64,000 nt of DNA, taken from assembly GCF_037975245.1 (NCBI RefSeq), contig NC_092580.1, forward strand, positions 15,001 through 79,000. The letters are read 5' to 3'. Position numbers and translations under genes: made by a program. Of the stretch, positions 50,580 to 61,889 are shown in pieces. Within the stretch, counting starts at the first letter, position 1; the number at the start of each line of letters is the position of its first letter. The notes beneath the pieces are model-generated. The model had not been told where the DNA came from. It worked only from the letters and a program-made list of their open reading frames with translations, and searched no databases. Source of the DNA: Apostichopus japonicus (lineage: Eukaryota > Echinodermata > Holothuroidea > Aspidochirotida > Stichopodidae).

Positions 50580-51663
50580 GGAACTTTAAGTATTAGAAAC
50601 GAACATAGATTTATATCAACTGCTGTCGTGGCGCGGTTGGTTGCTCTGTACCTCGAGAGCGTGACGTATTTTGGATCGCGGGCTCGAGACCAGGTGGGGG
50701 CAGTTTGCTTTTGCCGCGATCTTGTACGGTCTCTGGAACTTTAAGTATTAGAAACGAACATAGATTTATATCAACTGCTGTCGTGGCGCGGTTGGTTGCT
50801 CTGTACATCGAGAGCGTGACGTATTTTGGATCGCGGGCTCGAGACCAGGTGGGGGCAGTTTGCTTTTGCCGCGATCTTGTACGGTCTCTGGAACTTTAAG
50901 TATTAGAAACGAACATAGATTTATATCAACTGCTGTCGTGGCGCGGTTGGTTGCTCTGTACCTCGAGAGCGTGACGTATTTTGGATCGCGGGCTCGAGAC
51001 CAGGTGCGGGCAGTTTGCTTTTGCCGCGATCTTGTACGGTCTCTGGAACTTTAAGTATTAGAAACGAACATAGATTTATATCAACTGCTGTCGTGGCGCG
51101 GTTGGTTGCTCTGTACCTCGAGAGCGTGACGTATTTTGGATCGCGGGCTCGAGACCAGGTGGGGGCAGTTTGCTTTTTCCGCGATCTCATAACGTCTCTG
51201 GAACTTTAAGTATTAGAAACGAACATAGATTTATATCAACTGCTGTCGTGGCGCGGTTGGTTGCTCTGTACCTCGAGAGCGTGACGTAGTTTGGATCGCG
51301 GGCTCGAGACCAGGTGGGGCAGTTTGCTTTTGCCGCGATCTTATACGGCCCCTGGAACTTTAAGTATTAGAAACAAACATAGATTTATATCAACTGCTGT
51401 CGTGGCGCGGTTGGTTGCTCTGTACCTCGAGAGCGTGACGTATTTTGGATCGCGGGCTCGAGACCAGGTGGGGGCAGTTTGCTTTTTCCGCGATCTCATA
51501 ACGGTCTCTGGAACTTTAAGTATTAGAAACGAACATAGATTTATATCAACTGCTGTCGTGGCGCGGTTGGTTGCTCTGTACCTCGAGAGCGTGACGTATT
51601 TTGGATCGCGGGCTCGAGACCAGGTGGGGGCAGTTTGCTTTTTCCGCGATCTCATAACTTCTC
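50580..51663 (+). repeat. Duplicated block, right copy (offset +3418)
   Basis: This is the partner of 47162-48245. The two copies flank the 932-bp tandem pair, so the zone is nested. Confidence 0.88.
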
Positions 51664-52600
51664 TGGGAACTTTAAGTATTAGAAACGAACATAGATTTAT
51701 ATCAACTGCTGTCGTGGCGCGGTTGGTTGCTCTGTACCTCGAGAGCGTGACGTATTTTGGATCGCGGGCTCGAGGCCAGGTGGGGGCAGTTTGCTTTTGC
51801 CGCGATCTCGTACGGTCTCTGGAACTTTAAGTATTAGAAACGAACATAGATTTATATCAACTGCTGTCGTGGCGCGGTTGGTTGCTCTGTACCTCGTGAG
51901 GGTGACGTATTTTGGATCGCGGGCTCGAGACCAGGTGGGGGCAGTTTGCTTTTGCCGCGATCTCATACGGTCTCTGGAACTTTAAGTATTAGAAACGAAC
52001 ATAGATTTATATCAACTGCTGTCGTTGCGCGGTTGGTTGCTCTGTACCTCGAGAGCGTGACGTATTTTGGATCGCGGGCTCGAGACCAGGTGTGGGCAGT
52101 TTGCTTTTGCCGCGATCTTGTACGGTCTCTGGAACTTTAAGTATTAGAAACGAACATAGATTTATATCAACTGCTGTCTCGGCGCGGTTGGTTGCTCTGT
52201 ACCTCGAGAGCGTGACGTATTTTGGATCGCGGGCTCGAGACCAGGTGGGGGCAGTTTGCTTTTGCCGCGATCTAATACGGTCTCTGGGAACTTTAAGTAT
52301 TAGAAACGAACATAGATTTATATCAACTGCTGTCGTGGCGCGGTTGGTTGCTCTGTACCTCGAGAGCGTGACGTATTTTGGATCGCGGGCTCGAGACCAG
52401 GTGGGGGCAGTTTGCTTTTGCCGCGATCTCATACGGTCTCTGGGAACTTTAAGTATTAGAAACGAACATAGATTTATATCAACTGCTGTCGTGGCGCGGT
52501 TGGTTGCTCTGTACCTCGAGAGCGTGACGTATTTTGGATCGCGGGCTCGAGACCAGGTGGGGGCAGTTTGCTTTTGCCGCGATCTTATACGGTCTCTGGA

Positions 52601-53689
52601 AACTTTAAGTATTAGAAACGAACATAGATTTATATCAACTGCTGTCGTGGCGCGGTTGGTTGCTCTGTACCTCGAGAGCGTGACGTATTTTGGATCGCGG
52701 GCTCGAGACCAGGTGGGGGCAGTTTGCTTTTGCCGCGATCTTGTACGGTCTCTGGGAACTTTAAGTATTAGAAACGAACATAGATTTATATCAACTGCTG
52801 TCGTGGCGCGGTTGGTTGCTCTGTACCTCGAGAGCGTGACGTATTTTGGATCGCGGGCTCGAGACCAGGTGGGGGCAGTTTGCTTTTGCCGCGATCTTAT
52901 ACGGTCTCTGGGAACTTTAAGTATTAGAAACGAACATAGATTTATATCAACTGCTGTCGTGGCGCGGTTGGTTGCTCTGTACCTCGAGAGCGTGACGTAT
53001 TTTGGATCGCGGGCTCGAGACCAGGTGGGGGCAGTTTGCTTTTGCCGCGATCTCATACGGTCTCTGGGAACTTTAAGTATTAGAAACGAACATAGATTTA
53101 TATCAACTGCTGTCGTGGCGCGGTTGGTTGCTCTGTACCTCGAGAGCGTGACGTATTTTGGATCGCGGGCTCGAGACCAGGTGGGGGCAGTTTGCTTTTG
53201 CCGCGATCTCATACGGTCTCTGGAACTTTAAGTATTAGAAAAGAACATAGATTTATATCAACTGCTGTCGTGGCGCGGTTGGTTGCTCTGTACCTCGAGA
53301 GCGTGACGTATTTTGGATCGCGGGCTCGAGACCAGGTGGGGGCAGTTTGCTTTTGCCGCGATCTCATACGGTCTCTGGAACTTTAAGTATTAGAAAAGAA
53401 CATAGATTTATATCAACTGCTGTCGTGGCGCGGTTGGTTGCTCTGTACCTCGAGAGCGTGACGTATTTTGGATCGCGGGCTCGAGACCAGGTGGGGGCAG
53501 TTTGCTTTTGCCGCGATCTTATACGGTCTCTGGGAACTTTAAGTATTAGAAACGAACATAGATTTATATCAACTGCTGTCGTGGCGCGGTTGGTTGCTCT
53601 GTACCTCGAGAGCGTGACGTATTTTGGATCGCGGGCTCGAGACCAGGTGGGGGCAGTTTGCTTTTGCCGCGATCTCATACGGTCTCTGG
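52601..53689 (+). repeat. Duplicated block, left copy (offset +1402)
   Basis: This block matches 54003-55091, nine monomers away. It shares a GATCTTGTACGG copy of the 156-bp class (about 52737 and 54139), then the paired AGAAAAGAAC monomers. Confidence 0.86.
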
Positions 53690-54002
53690 GAACTTTAAGT
53701 ATTAGAAACGAACATAGATTTATATCAACTGCTGTCGTGGCGCGGTTGGTTGCTCTGTACCTCGAGAGCGTGACGTATTTTGGATCGCGGGCTCGAGACC
53801 AGGTGGGGGCAGTTTGCTTTTGCCGCGATCTTATACGGTCTCTGGGAACTTTAAGTATTAGAAACGAACATAGATTTATATCAACTGCTGTCGTGGCGCG
53901 GTTGGTTGCTCTGTACCTCGAGAGCGTGACGTATTTTGGATCGCGGGCTCGAGACCAGGTGGGGGCAGTTTGCTTTTGCCGCGATCTCATACGGTCTCTG
54001 GG

Positions 54003-55091
54003 AACTTTAAGTATTAGAAACGAACATAGATTTATATCAACTGCTGTCGTGGCGCGGTTGGTTGCTCTGTACCTCGAGAGCGTGACGTATTTTGGATCGC
54101 GGGCTCGAGACCAGGTGGGGGCAGTTTGCTTTTGCCGCGATCTTGTACGGTCTCTGGGAACTTTAAGTATTAGAAACGAACATAGATTTATATCAACTGC
54201 TGTCGTGGCGCGGTTGGTTGCTCTGTACCTCGAGAGCGTGACGTATTTTGGATCGCGGGCTCGAGACCAGGTGGGGGCAGTTTGCTTTTGCCGCGATCTT
54301 ATACGGTCTCTGGGAACTTTAAGTATTAGAAACGAACATAGATTTATATCAACTGCTGTCGTGGCGCGGTTGGTTGCTCTGTACCTCGAGAGCGTGACGT
54401 ATTTTGGATCGCGGGCTCGAGACCAGGTGGGGGCAGTTTGCTTTTGCCGCGATCTCATACGGTCTCTGGGAACTTTAAGTATTAGAAACGAACATAGATT
54501 TATATCAACTGCTGTCGTGGCGCGGTTGGTTGCTCTGTACCTCGAGAGCGTGACGTATTTTGGATCGCGGGCTCGAGACCAGGTGGGGGCAGTTTGCTTT
54601 TGCCGCGATCTCATACGGTCTCTGGAACTTTAAGTATTAGAAAAGAACATAGATTTATATCAACTGCTGTCGTGGCGCGGTTGGTTGCTCTGTACCTCGA
54701 GAGCGTGACGTATTTTGGATCGCGGGCTCGAGACCAGGTGGGGGCAGTTTGCTTTTGCCGCGATCTCATACGGTCTCTGGAACTTTAAGTATTAGAAAAG
54801 AACATAGATTTATATCAACTGCTGTCGTGGCGCGGTTGGTTGCTCTGTACCTCGAGAGCGTGACGTATTTTGGATCGCGGGCTCGAGACCAGGTGGGGGC
54901 AGTTTGCTTTTGCCGCGATCTTATACGGTCTCTGGGAACTTTAAGTATTAGAAACGAACATAGATTTATATCAACTGCTGTCGTGGCGCGGTTGGTTGCT
55001 CTGTACCTCGAGAGCGTGACGTATTTTGGATCGCGGGCTCGAGACCAGGTGGGGGCAGTTTGCTTTTGCCGCGATCTCATACGGTCTCTGG
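54003..55091 (+). repeat. Duplicated block, right copy (offset +1402)
   Basis: This is the partner of 52601-53689. It ends where a 155-bp monomer (TCTCTGGAAC) replaces the 156-bp form. Confidence 0.86.
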
Positions 55092-56007
55092 AACTTTAAG
55101 TATTAGAAAAGAACATAGATTTATATCAACTGCTGTCGTGGCGCGGTTGGTTGCTCTGTACCTCGAGAGCGTGACGTATTTTGGATCGCGGGCTCGAGAC
55201 CAGGTGGGGGCAGTTTGCTTTTTCCGCGATCTTGTACGGTCTCTGGAACTTTAAGTATTAGAAAAGAACATAGATTTATATCAACTGCTGTCGTGGCGCG
55301 GTTGGTTGCTCTGTACCTCGAGAGCGTGACGTATTTTGGATCGCGGGCTCGAGACCAGGTGGGGGCAGTTTGCTTTTGCCGCGATCTCATACGGTCTCTG
55401 GAACTTTAAGTATTAGAAACGAACATAGATTTATATCAACTGCTGTCGTGGCGCGGTTGGTTGCTCTGTACCTCGAGAGCGTGACGTATTTTGGATCGCG
55501 GGCTCGAGACCAGGTGGGGGCAGTTTGCTTTTGCCGCGATCTCATACGGTCTCTGGAACTTTAAGTATTAGAAACGAACATAGATTTATATCAACTGCTG
55601 TCGTGGCGCGGTTGGTTGCTCTGTACCTCGAGAGCGTGACGTATTTTGGATCGCGGGCTCGAGACCAGGTGGGGGCAGTTTGCTTTTGCCGCGATCTTGT
55701 ACGGTCTCTGGAACTTTAAGTATTAGAAACGAACATAGATTTATATCAACTGCTGTCGTGGCGCGGTTGGTTGCTCTGTACCTCAAGAGCGTGACGTATT
55801 TTGGATTGCGGGCTCGAGACCAGGTGGGGGCAGTTTGCTTTTGCCGCGATCTTGTACGGTCTCTGGAACTTTAAGTATTAGAAACGAACATAGATTTATA
55901 TCAACTGCTGTCGTGGCGCGGTTGGTTGCTCTGTACCTCGAGAGCGTGACGTATTTTGGATCGCGGGCTCGAGACCAGGTGGGGGCAGTTTGCTTTTGCC
56001 GCGATCT

Positions 56008-58920
56008 CATAACGTCTCTGGAACTTTAAGTATTAGAAACGAACATAGATTTATATCAACTGCTGTCGTGGCGCGGTTGGTTGCTCTGTACCTCGAGAGC
56101 GTGACGTATTTTGGATCGCGGGCTCGAGACCAGGTGGGGGCAGTTTGCTTTTTCCGCGATCTCATAACGTCTCTGGAACTTTAAGTATTAGAAACGAACA
56201 TAGATTTATATCAACTGCTGTCGTGGCGCGGTTGGTTGCTCTGTACCTCGAGAGCGTGACGTATTTTGGATCGCGGGCTCGAGACCAGGTGGGGGCAGTT
56301 TGTTTTGCCGCGATCTGGTACGGTCTCTGGAACTTTAAGTATTAGAAACGAACATAGATTTATATCAACTGCTGTCGTGGCGCGGTTGGTTGCTCTGTAC
56401 CTCGAGAGCGTGACGTATTTTGGATCGCGGGCTCGAGACCAGGTGGGGGCAGTTTGCTTTTGCCGCGATCTCGTACGGTCTCTGGGAACTTTAAGTATTA
56501 GAAACGAACATAGATTTATATCAACTGCTGTCGTGGCGCGGTTGGTTGCTCTGTACCTCGAGAGCGTGACGTATTTTGGATCGCGGGCTCGAGACCAGGT
56601 GGGGGCAGTTTGCTTTTTCCGCGATCTCATAACTTCTCTGGAACTTTAAGTATTAGAAACGAACATAGATTTATATCAACTGCTGTCGTGGCGCGGTTGG
56701 TTGCTCTGTACCTCGAGAGCGTGACGTATTTTGGATCGCGTGCTCGAGATCAGGTGGGGGCAGTTTGCTTTTGCCGCGATCTTATACGGTCTCTGGGAAC
56801 TTTAAGTATTAGAAACGAACATAGATTTATATCAACTGCTGTCGTGGCGCGGTTGGTTGCTCTGTACCTCGAGAGCGTGACGTATTTTGGATCGCGGGCT
56901 CGAGACCAGGTGGGAGCAGTTTGCTTTTGCCGCGATCTCATAACGTCTCTGGAACTTTAAGTATTAGAAACGAACATAGATTTATATCAACTGCTGTCGT
57001 GGCGCGGTTGGTTGCTCTGTACCTCGAGAGCGTGACGTTTTTTGGATCGCGGGCTCGAGACCAGGTGGGGGCAGTTTGCTTTTTCCGCGATCTCATAACG
57101 TCTCTGGAACTTTAAGTATTAGAAACGAACATAGATTTATATCAACTGCTGTCGTGGCGCGGTTGGTTGCTCTGTACCTCGAGAGCGTGACGTATTTTGG
57201 ATCGCGGGCTCGAGACCAGGTGGGGGCAGTTTGCTTTTGCCGCGATCTCATACGGTCTCTGGGAACTTTAAGTATTAGAAATGAACATAGATTTATATCA
57301 ACTGCTGTCGTGACGCGGTTGGTTGCTCTGTACCTCGAGAGCGTGACGTATTTTGGATCGCGGGCTCGAGACCAGGTGGGGGCAGTTTGCTTTTGCCGCG
57401 ATCTCATACGGTCTCTGGGAACTTTAAGTATTAGAAACGAACATAGATTTATATTAACTGCTGTCGTGGCGCGGTTGGTTGCTCTGTACCTCGAGAGCGT
57501 GACGTATTTTGGATCGCGGGCTCGAGACCAGGTGGGGGCAGTTTGCTTTTGCCGCGATCTCATACGGTCTCTGGGAACTTTAAGTATTAGAAACGAACAT
57601 AGATTTATATCAACTGCTGTCGTGGCGCGGTTGGTTGCTCTGTACCTCGAGAGCGTGACGTATTTTGGATCGCGGGCTCGAGACCAGGTGGGGGCAGTTT
57701 GCTTTTGCCGCGATCTTGTACGGTCTCTGGAACTTTAAGTATTAGAAATGAACATAGATTTATATCAACTGCTGTCGTGGCGCGGTTGGTTGCTCTGTAC
57801 TTCGAGAGCGTGACGTTTTTTGGATCGCGGGCTCGAGACCAGGTGGGGGCAGTTTGCTTTTGCCGCGATCTCATAACGTCTCTGGAACTTTAAGTATTAG
57901 AAACGAACATAGATTTATATCAACTGCTGTCGTGGCGCGGTTGGTTGCTTTCTACCTCGAGAGCGTGACGTATTTTGGATCGCGGGCTCGAGACCAGGTG
58001 GGGGCAGTTTGCTTTTGCCGCGATCTAATACGGTCTCTGGGAACTTTAAGTATTAGAAACGAACATAGACTTATATCAACTGCTGTCGTGGCGCGGTTGG
58101 TTGCTCTGTACCTCGAGAGCGTGACGTATTTTGGATCGCGGGCTCGAGGCTAGGTGGGGGCAGTTTGCTTTTGCCGCGATCTTGTACGGTATCTGGAACT
58201 TTAAGTATTAGAAACCAACATAGATTTATATCAACTGCTGTCGTGGCGCGGTTGGTTGCTCTGTACCTCGAGAGCGTGACGTATTTTGGATCGCGGGCTC
58301 GAGACCAGGTGGGGGCAGTTTGCTTTTGCCGCGATCTCATACGGTCTCTGGAACTTTAAGTATTAGAAACGAACATAGATTTATATCAACTGCTGTCGTG
58401 GCGCGGTTGGTTGCTCTGTACCTCGAGAGCGTGACGTATTTTGGATCGCGGGCTCGAGACCAGGTGGGGGCAGTTTGCTTTTTCCGCGATCTCATAACGT
58501 CTCTGGAACTTTAAGTATTAGAAACGAACATAGATTTATATCAACTGCTGTCGTGGCGCGGTTGGTTGCTCTGTACCTCGAGAGCGTGACGTATTTTGGA
58601 TCGCGGGCTCGAGACCAGGTGGGGGCAGTTTGCTTTTTCCGCGATCTCATAACGTCTCTGGAACTTTAAGTATTAGAAACGAACATAGATTTATATCAAC
58701 TGCTGTCGTGGCGCGGTTGGTTGCTCTGTACCTCGAGAGCGTGACGTATTTTGGATCGCGGGCTCGAGACCAGGTGGGGGCAGTTTGCTTTTGCCGCGAT
58801 CTCATACGGTCTCTGGGAACTTTAAGTATTAGAAACGAACATAGATTTATATCAACTGCTGTCGTGGCGCTGTTGGTTGCTCTGTACCTCGAGAGCGTGA
58901 CGTATTTTGGATCGCGGGCT
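56008..58920 (+). repeat. Satellite zone H: mixed monomers
   Basis: About 19 monomers mixing TCATAACG/T5 forms with GTACGG forms. GACGTTTTTTGG occurs at about 57034 and 57812 (five monomers apart). A one-base-shorter GTTTGTTTTGCC lies near 56299 and GTGACGCGG near 57309. CTTTCTACC near 57949 is private. Confidence 0.8.
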
Positions 58921-61889
58921 CGAGACCAGGTGGGGGCAGTTTGCTTTTGCCGCGATCTCATACGGTCTCTGGAACTTTAAGTATTAGAAACGAACATAGA
59001 TTTATATCAACTGCTGTCGTGGCGCGGTTGGTTGCTCTGTACCTCGAGAGCGTGACGTATTTTGGATCGCGGGCTCGAGACCAGGTGGGGGCAGTTTGCT
59101 TTTGCCGCGATTTTATACGGTCTCTGGGAACTTTAAGTATTAGAAACGAACATAGATTTATATCAACTGCTGTCGTGGCGCGGTTGGTTGCTCTGTACCT
59201 CGAGAGCGTGACGTATTTTGGATCGCGGGCTCGAGACCAGGTGGGGGCAGTTTGCTTTTGCCGCGATTTTATACGGTCTCTGGGAACATTAAGTATTAGA
59301 AACGAACATAGATTTATATCAACTGCTGTCGTGGCGCGGTTGGTTGCTCTGTACCTCGAGAGCGTGACGTATTTTGGATCGCGGGCTCGAGACCAGGTGG
59401 GGCAGTTTGCTTTTGCCGCGATCTGATACGGTTTCTGGGAACTTTAAGTATTAGAAACGAACATAGATTTATATCAACTGCTGTCGTGGCGCGGTTGGTT
59501 GCTCTGTACCTCGAGAGCGTGACGTATTTTGGATCGCGGGCTCGAGACCAGGTGGGGGCAGTTTGCTTTTGCCGCGATACGGTACGGTCTCTGGGAACTT
59601 TAAGTATTAAAAACGAACATAGATTTATATCAACTGCTGTCGTGGCGCGGTTGGTTGCTCTGTACCTCGAGAGCGTGACGTATTTTGGATCGCGGGCTCG
59701 AGACCAGGTGGGGCAGTTTGCTTTTGCCGCGATCTGATACGGTTTCTGGGAACTTTAAGTATTAGAAACGAACATAGATTTATATAAACTGCTGTCGTGG
59801 CGCGGTTGGTTGCTTTGTACCTCGAGAGCGTGACGTATTTTGGATCGCGGGCTCGAGACCAGGTGGGGGCAGTTTGCTTTTGCCGCGATACGGTACGGTC
59901 TCTGGGAACTTTAAGTATTAAAAACGAACATAGATTTATATCAACTGCTGTCGTGGCGCGGTTGGTTGCTCTGTACCTCGAGAGCGTGACGTATTTTGGA
60001 TCGCGGGCTCGAGACCAGGTGGGGGCAGTTTGCTTTTGCCGCGATCTTATACGGTCTCTGGAACTTTAAGTATTAGAAACGAACATAGATTTATATCAAC
60101 TGCTGTCGTGGCGCGGTTGGTTGCTCTGTACCTCGAGAGCGTGACGTATTTTGGATCGCGGGCTCGAGACCAGGTGGGGGCAGTTTGTTTTTTCCGCGAT
60201 CTCGTACGGTCTCTGGAACTTTAAGTATTAGAAACGAACATAGATTTATATCAACTGCTGTCGTGGCGCGGTTGGTTGCTCTGTACCTCGAGAGCGTGAC
60301 GTATTTTGGATCGCGGGCTCGAGACCAGGTGGGGACAGTTTGTTTTTTCCGCGATCTCGTACGGTCTCTGGAACTTTAAGTATTAGAAACGAACATAGAT
60401 TTATATCAACTGCTGTCGTGGCGCGGTTGGTTGCTCTGTACCTCGAGAGCGTGACGTATTTTGGATCGCGGGCTCGAGACCAGGTGGGGGCAGTTTGCTT
60501 TTGCCGCGATACGGTACGGTCTCTGGGAACTTTAAGTATTAGAAACGAACATAGATTTATATCAACTGCTGTCGTGGCGCGGTTGGTTGCTCTGTACCTC
60601 GAGAGCGTGACGTATTTTGGATCGCGGGCTCGAGACCAGGTGGGGGCAGTTTGCTTTTGCCGCGATCTTATACGGTCTCGGGAACTTTAAGTATTAGAAA
60701 CGAACATAGATTTATATCAACTGCTGTCGTGGCGCTGTTGGTTGCTCTGTACCTCGAGAGCGTGACGTATTTTGGATCGCGGGCTCGAGACCAGGTGGGG
60801 GCAGTTTGCTTTTGCCGCGATCTCATACGGTCTCTGGAACTTTAAGTATTAGAAACGAACATAGACTTATATCAACTGCTGTCGTGGCGCGGTTGGTTGC
60901 TCTGTACCTCGAGAGCGTGACGTATTTTGGATCGCGGGCTCGAGACCAGGTGGGGGCAGTTTGCTTTTGCCGCGATCTTATACGGTCTCTGGAACTTTAA
61001 GTATTAGAAACGAACATAGATTTATATCAACTGCTGTCGTGGCGCGGTTGGTTGCTCTGTACCTCGAGAGCGTGACGTATTTTGGATCGCGGGCTCGAGA
61101 CCAGGTGGGGCAGTTTGCTTTTGCCGCGATCTTATACGGCCCCTGGAACTTTAAGTATTAGAAACGAACATAGATTTATATCAACTGCTGTCGTGGCGCG
61201 GTTGGTTGCTCTGTACCTCGAGAGCGTGACGTATTTTGGATCGCGGGCTCGAGACCAGGTGGGGGCAGTTTGCTTTTGCCGCGATCTCATACGGTCTCTG
61301 GAACTTTAAGTATTAGAAACGAACATAGATTTATATCAACTGCTGTCGTGGCGCGGTTGGTTGCTCTGTACCTCGAGAGCGTGACGTATTTTGGATCGCG
61401 GGCTCGAGACCAGGTGGGGGCAGTTTGCTTTTGCCGCGATCTCATACGGTCTCTGGAACTTTAAGTATTAGAAACGAACATAGATTTATATCAACTGCTG
61501 TCGTGGCGCGGTTGGTTGCTCTGTACCTCGAGAGCGTGACGTATTTTGGATCGCGGGCTCGAGACCAGGTGGGGGCAGTTTGCTTTTGCCGCGATCTCAT
61601 ACGGTCTCTGGGAACTTTAAGTATTAGAAACGAACATAGATTTATATCAACTGCTGTCGTGGCGCGGTTGGTTGCTCTGTACCTCGAGAGCGTGACGTAT
61701 TTTGGATCGCGGGCTCGAGACCAGGTGGGGGCAGTTTGCTTTTGCCGCGATCTCATACGGTCTCTGGGAACTTTAAGTATTAGAAACGAACATAGATTTA
61801 TATCAACTGCTGTCGTGGCGCGGTTGGTTGCTCTGTACCTCGAGAGCGTGACGTATTTTGGATCGCGGGCTCGAGACCAGGTGGGGGCA
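58921..61889 (+). repeat. Satellite zone I: distant copy of the 14.9-17.4 kb block (offset +44436)
   Basis: From 59289 to about 61889 the order of monomers matches 14853 to about 17453, with only about ten differences noticed over 2.6 kb. Shared marks are the GATCTGATACGG/GATACGGTACGG dimers, T6 monomers with GGGGACAG, TAGACTT (60866 and 16430) and GCGCTGTTGG. Differences include TATTTTGG here versus TATGTTGG (16642), CTCGAG versus CTTGAG (16781) and TATATAAACT near 59781. Confidence 0.87.

Larger units (their letters stand above)
51664..56007 (+). repeat. Satellite zone G: long runs of 156-bp monomers
   Basis: About 28 monomers. Most are of the 156-bp class, which keeps reading frame, so this zone holds the longest open frames of the window on both strands (about 53347-54633). 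AGAAAAGAAC monomers occur in pairs near 53239 and 53394, and near 54641 and 54796. An isolated GTCTCGG copy lies at 52176, far from the main cluster. Confidence 0.83.

Noticed and set aside
53347-54633. Long + strand open frame (428 codons) of 52-residue repeats as a repeat-protein gene
   Set aside because: It is the satellite read in one frame. Equal-length frames lie on the other strand, frame is lost at each 155-bp monomer, and there is no distinct start context, non-repeat end or promoter.
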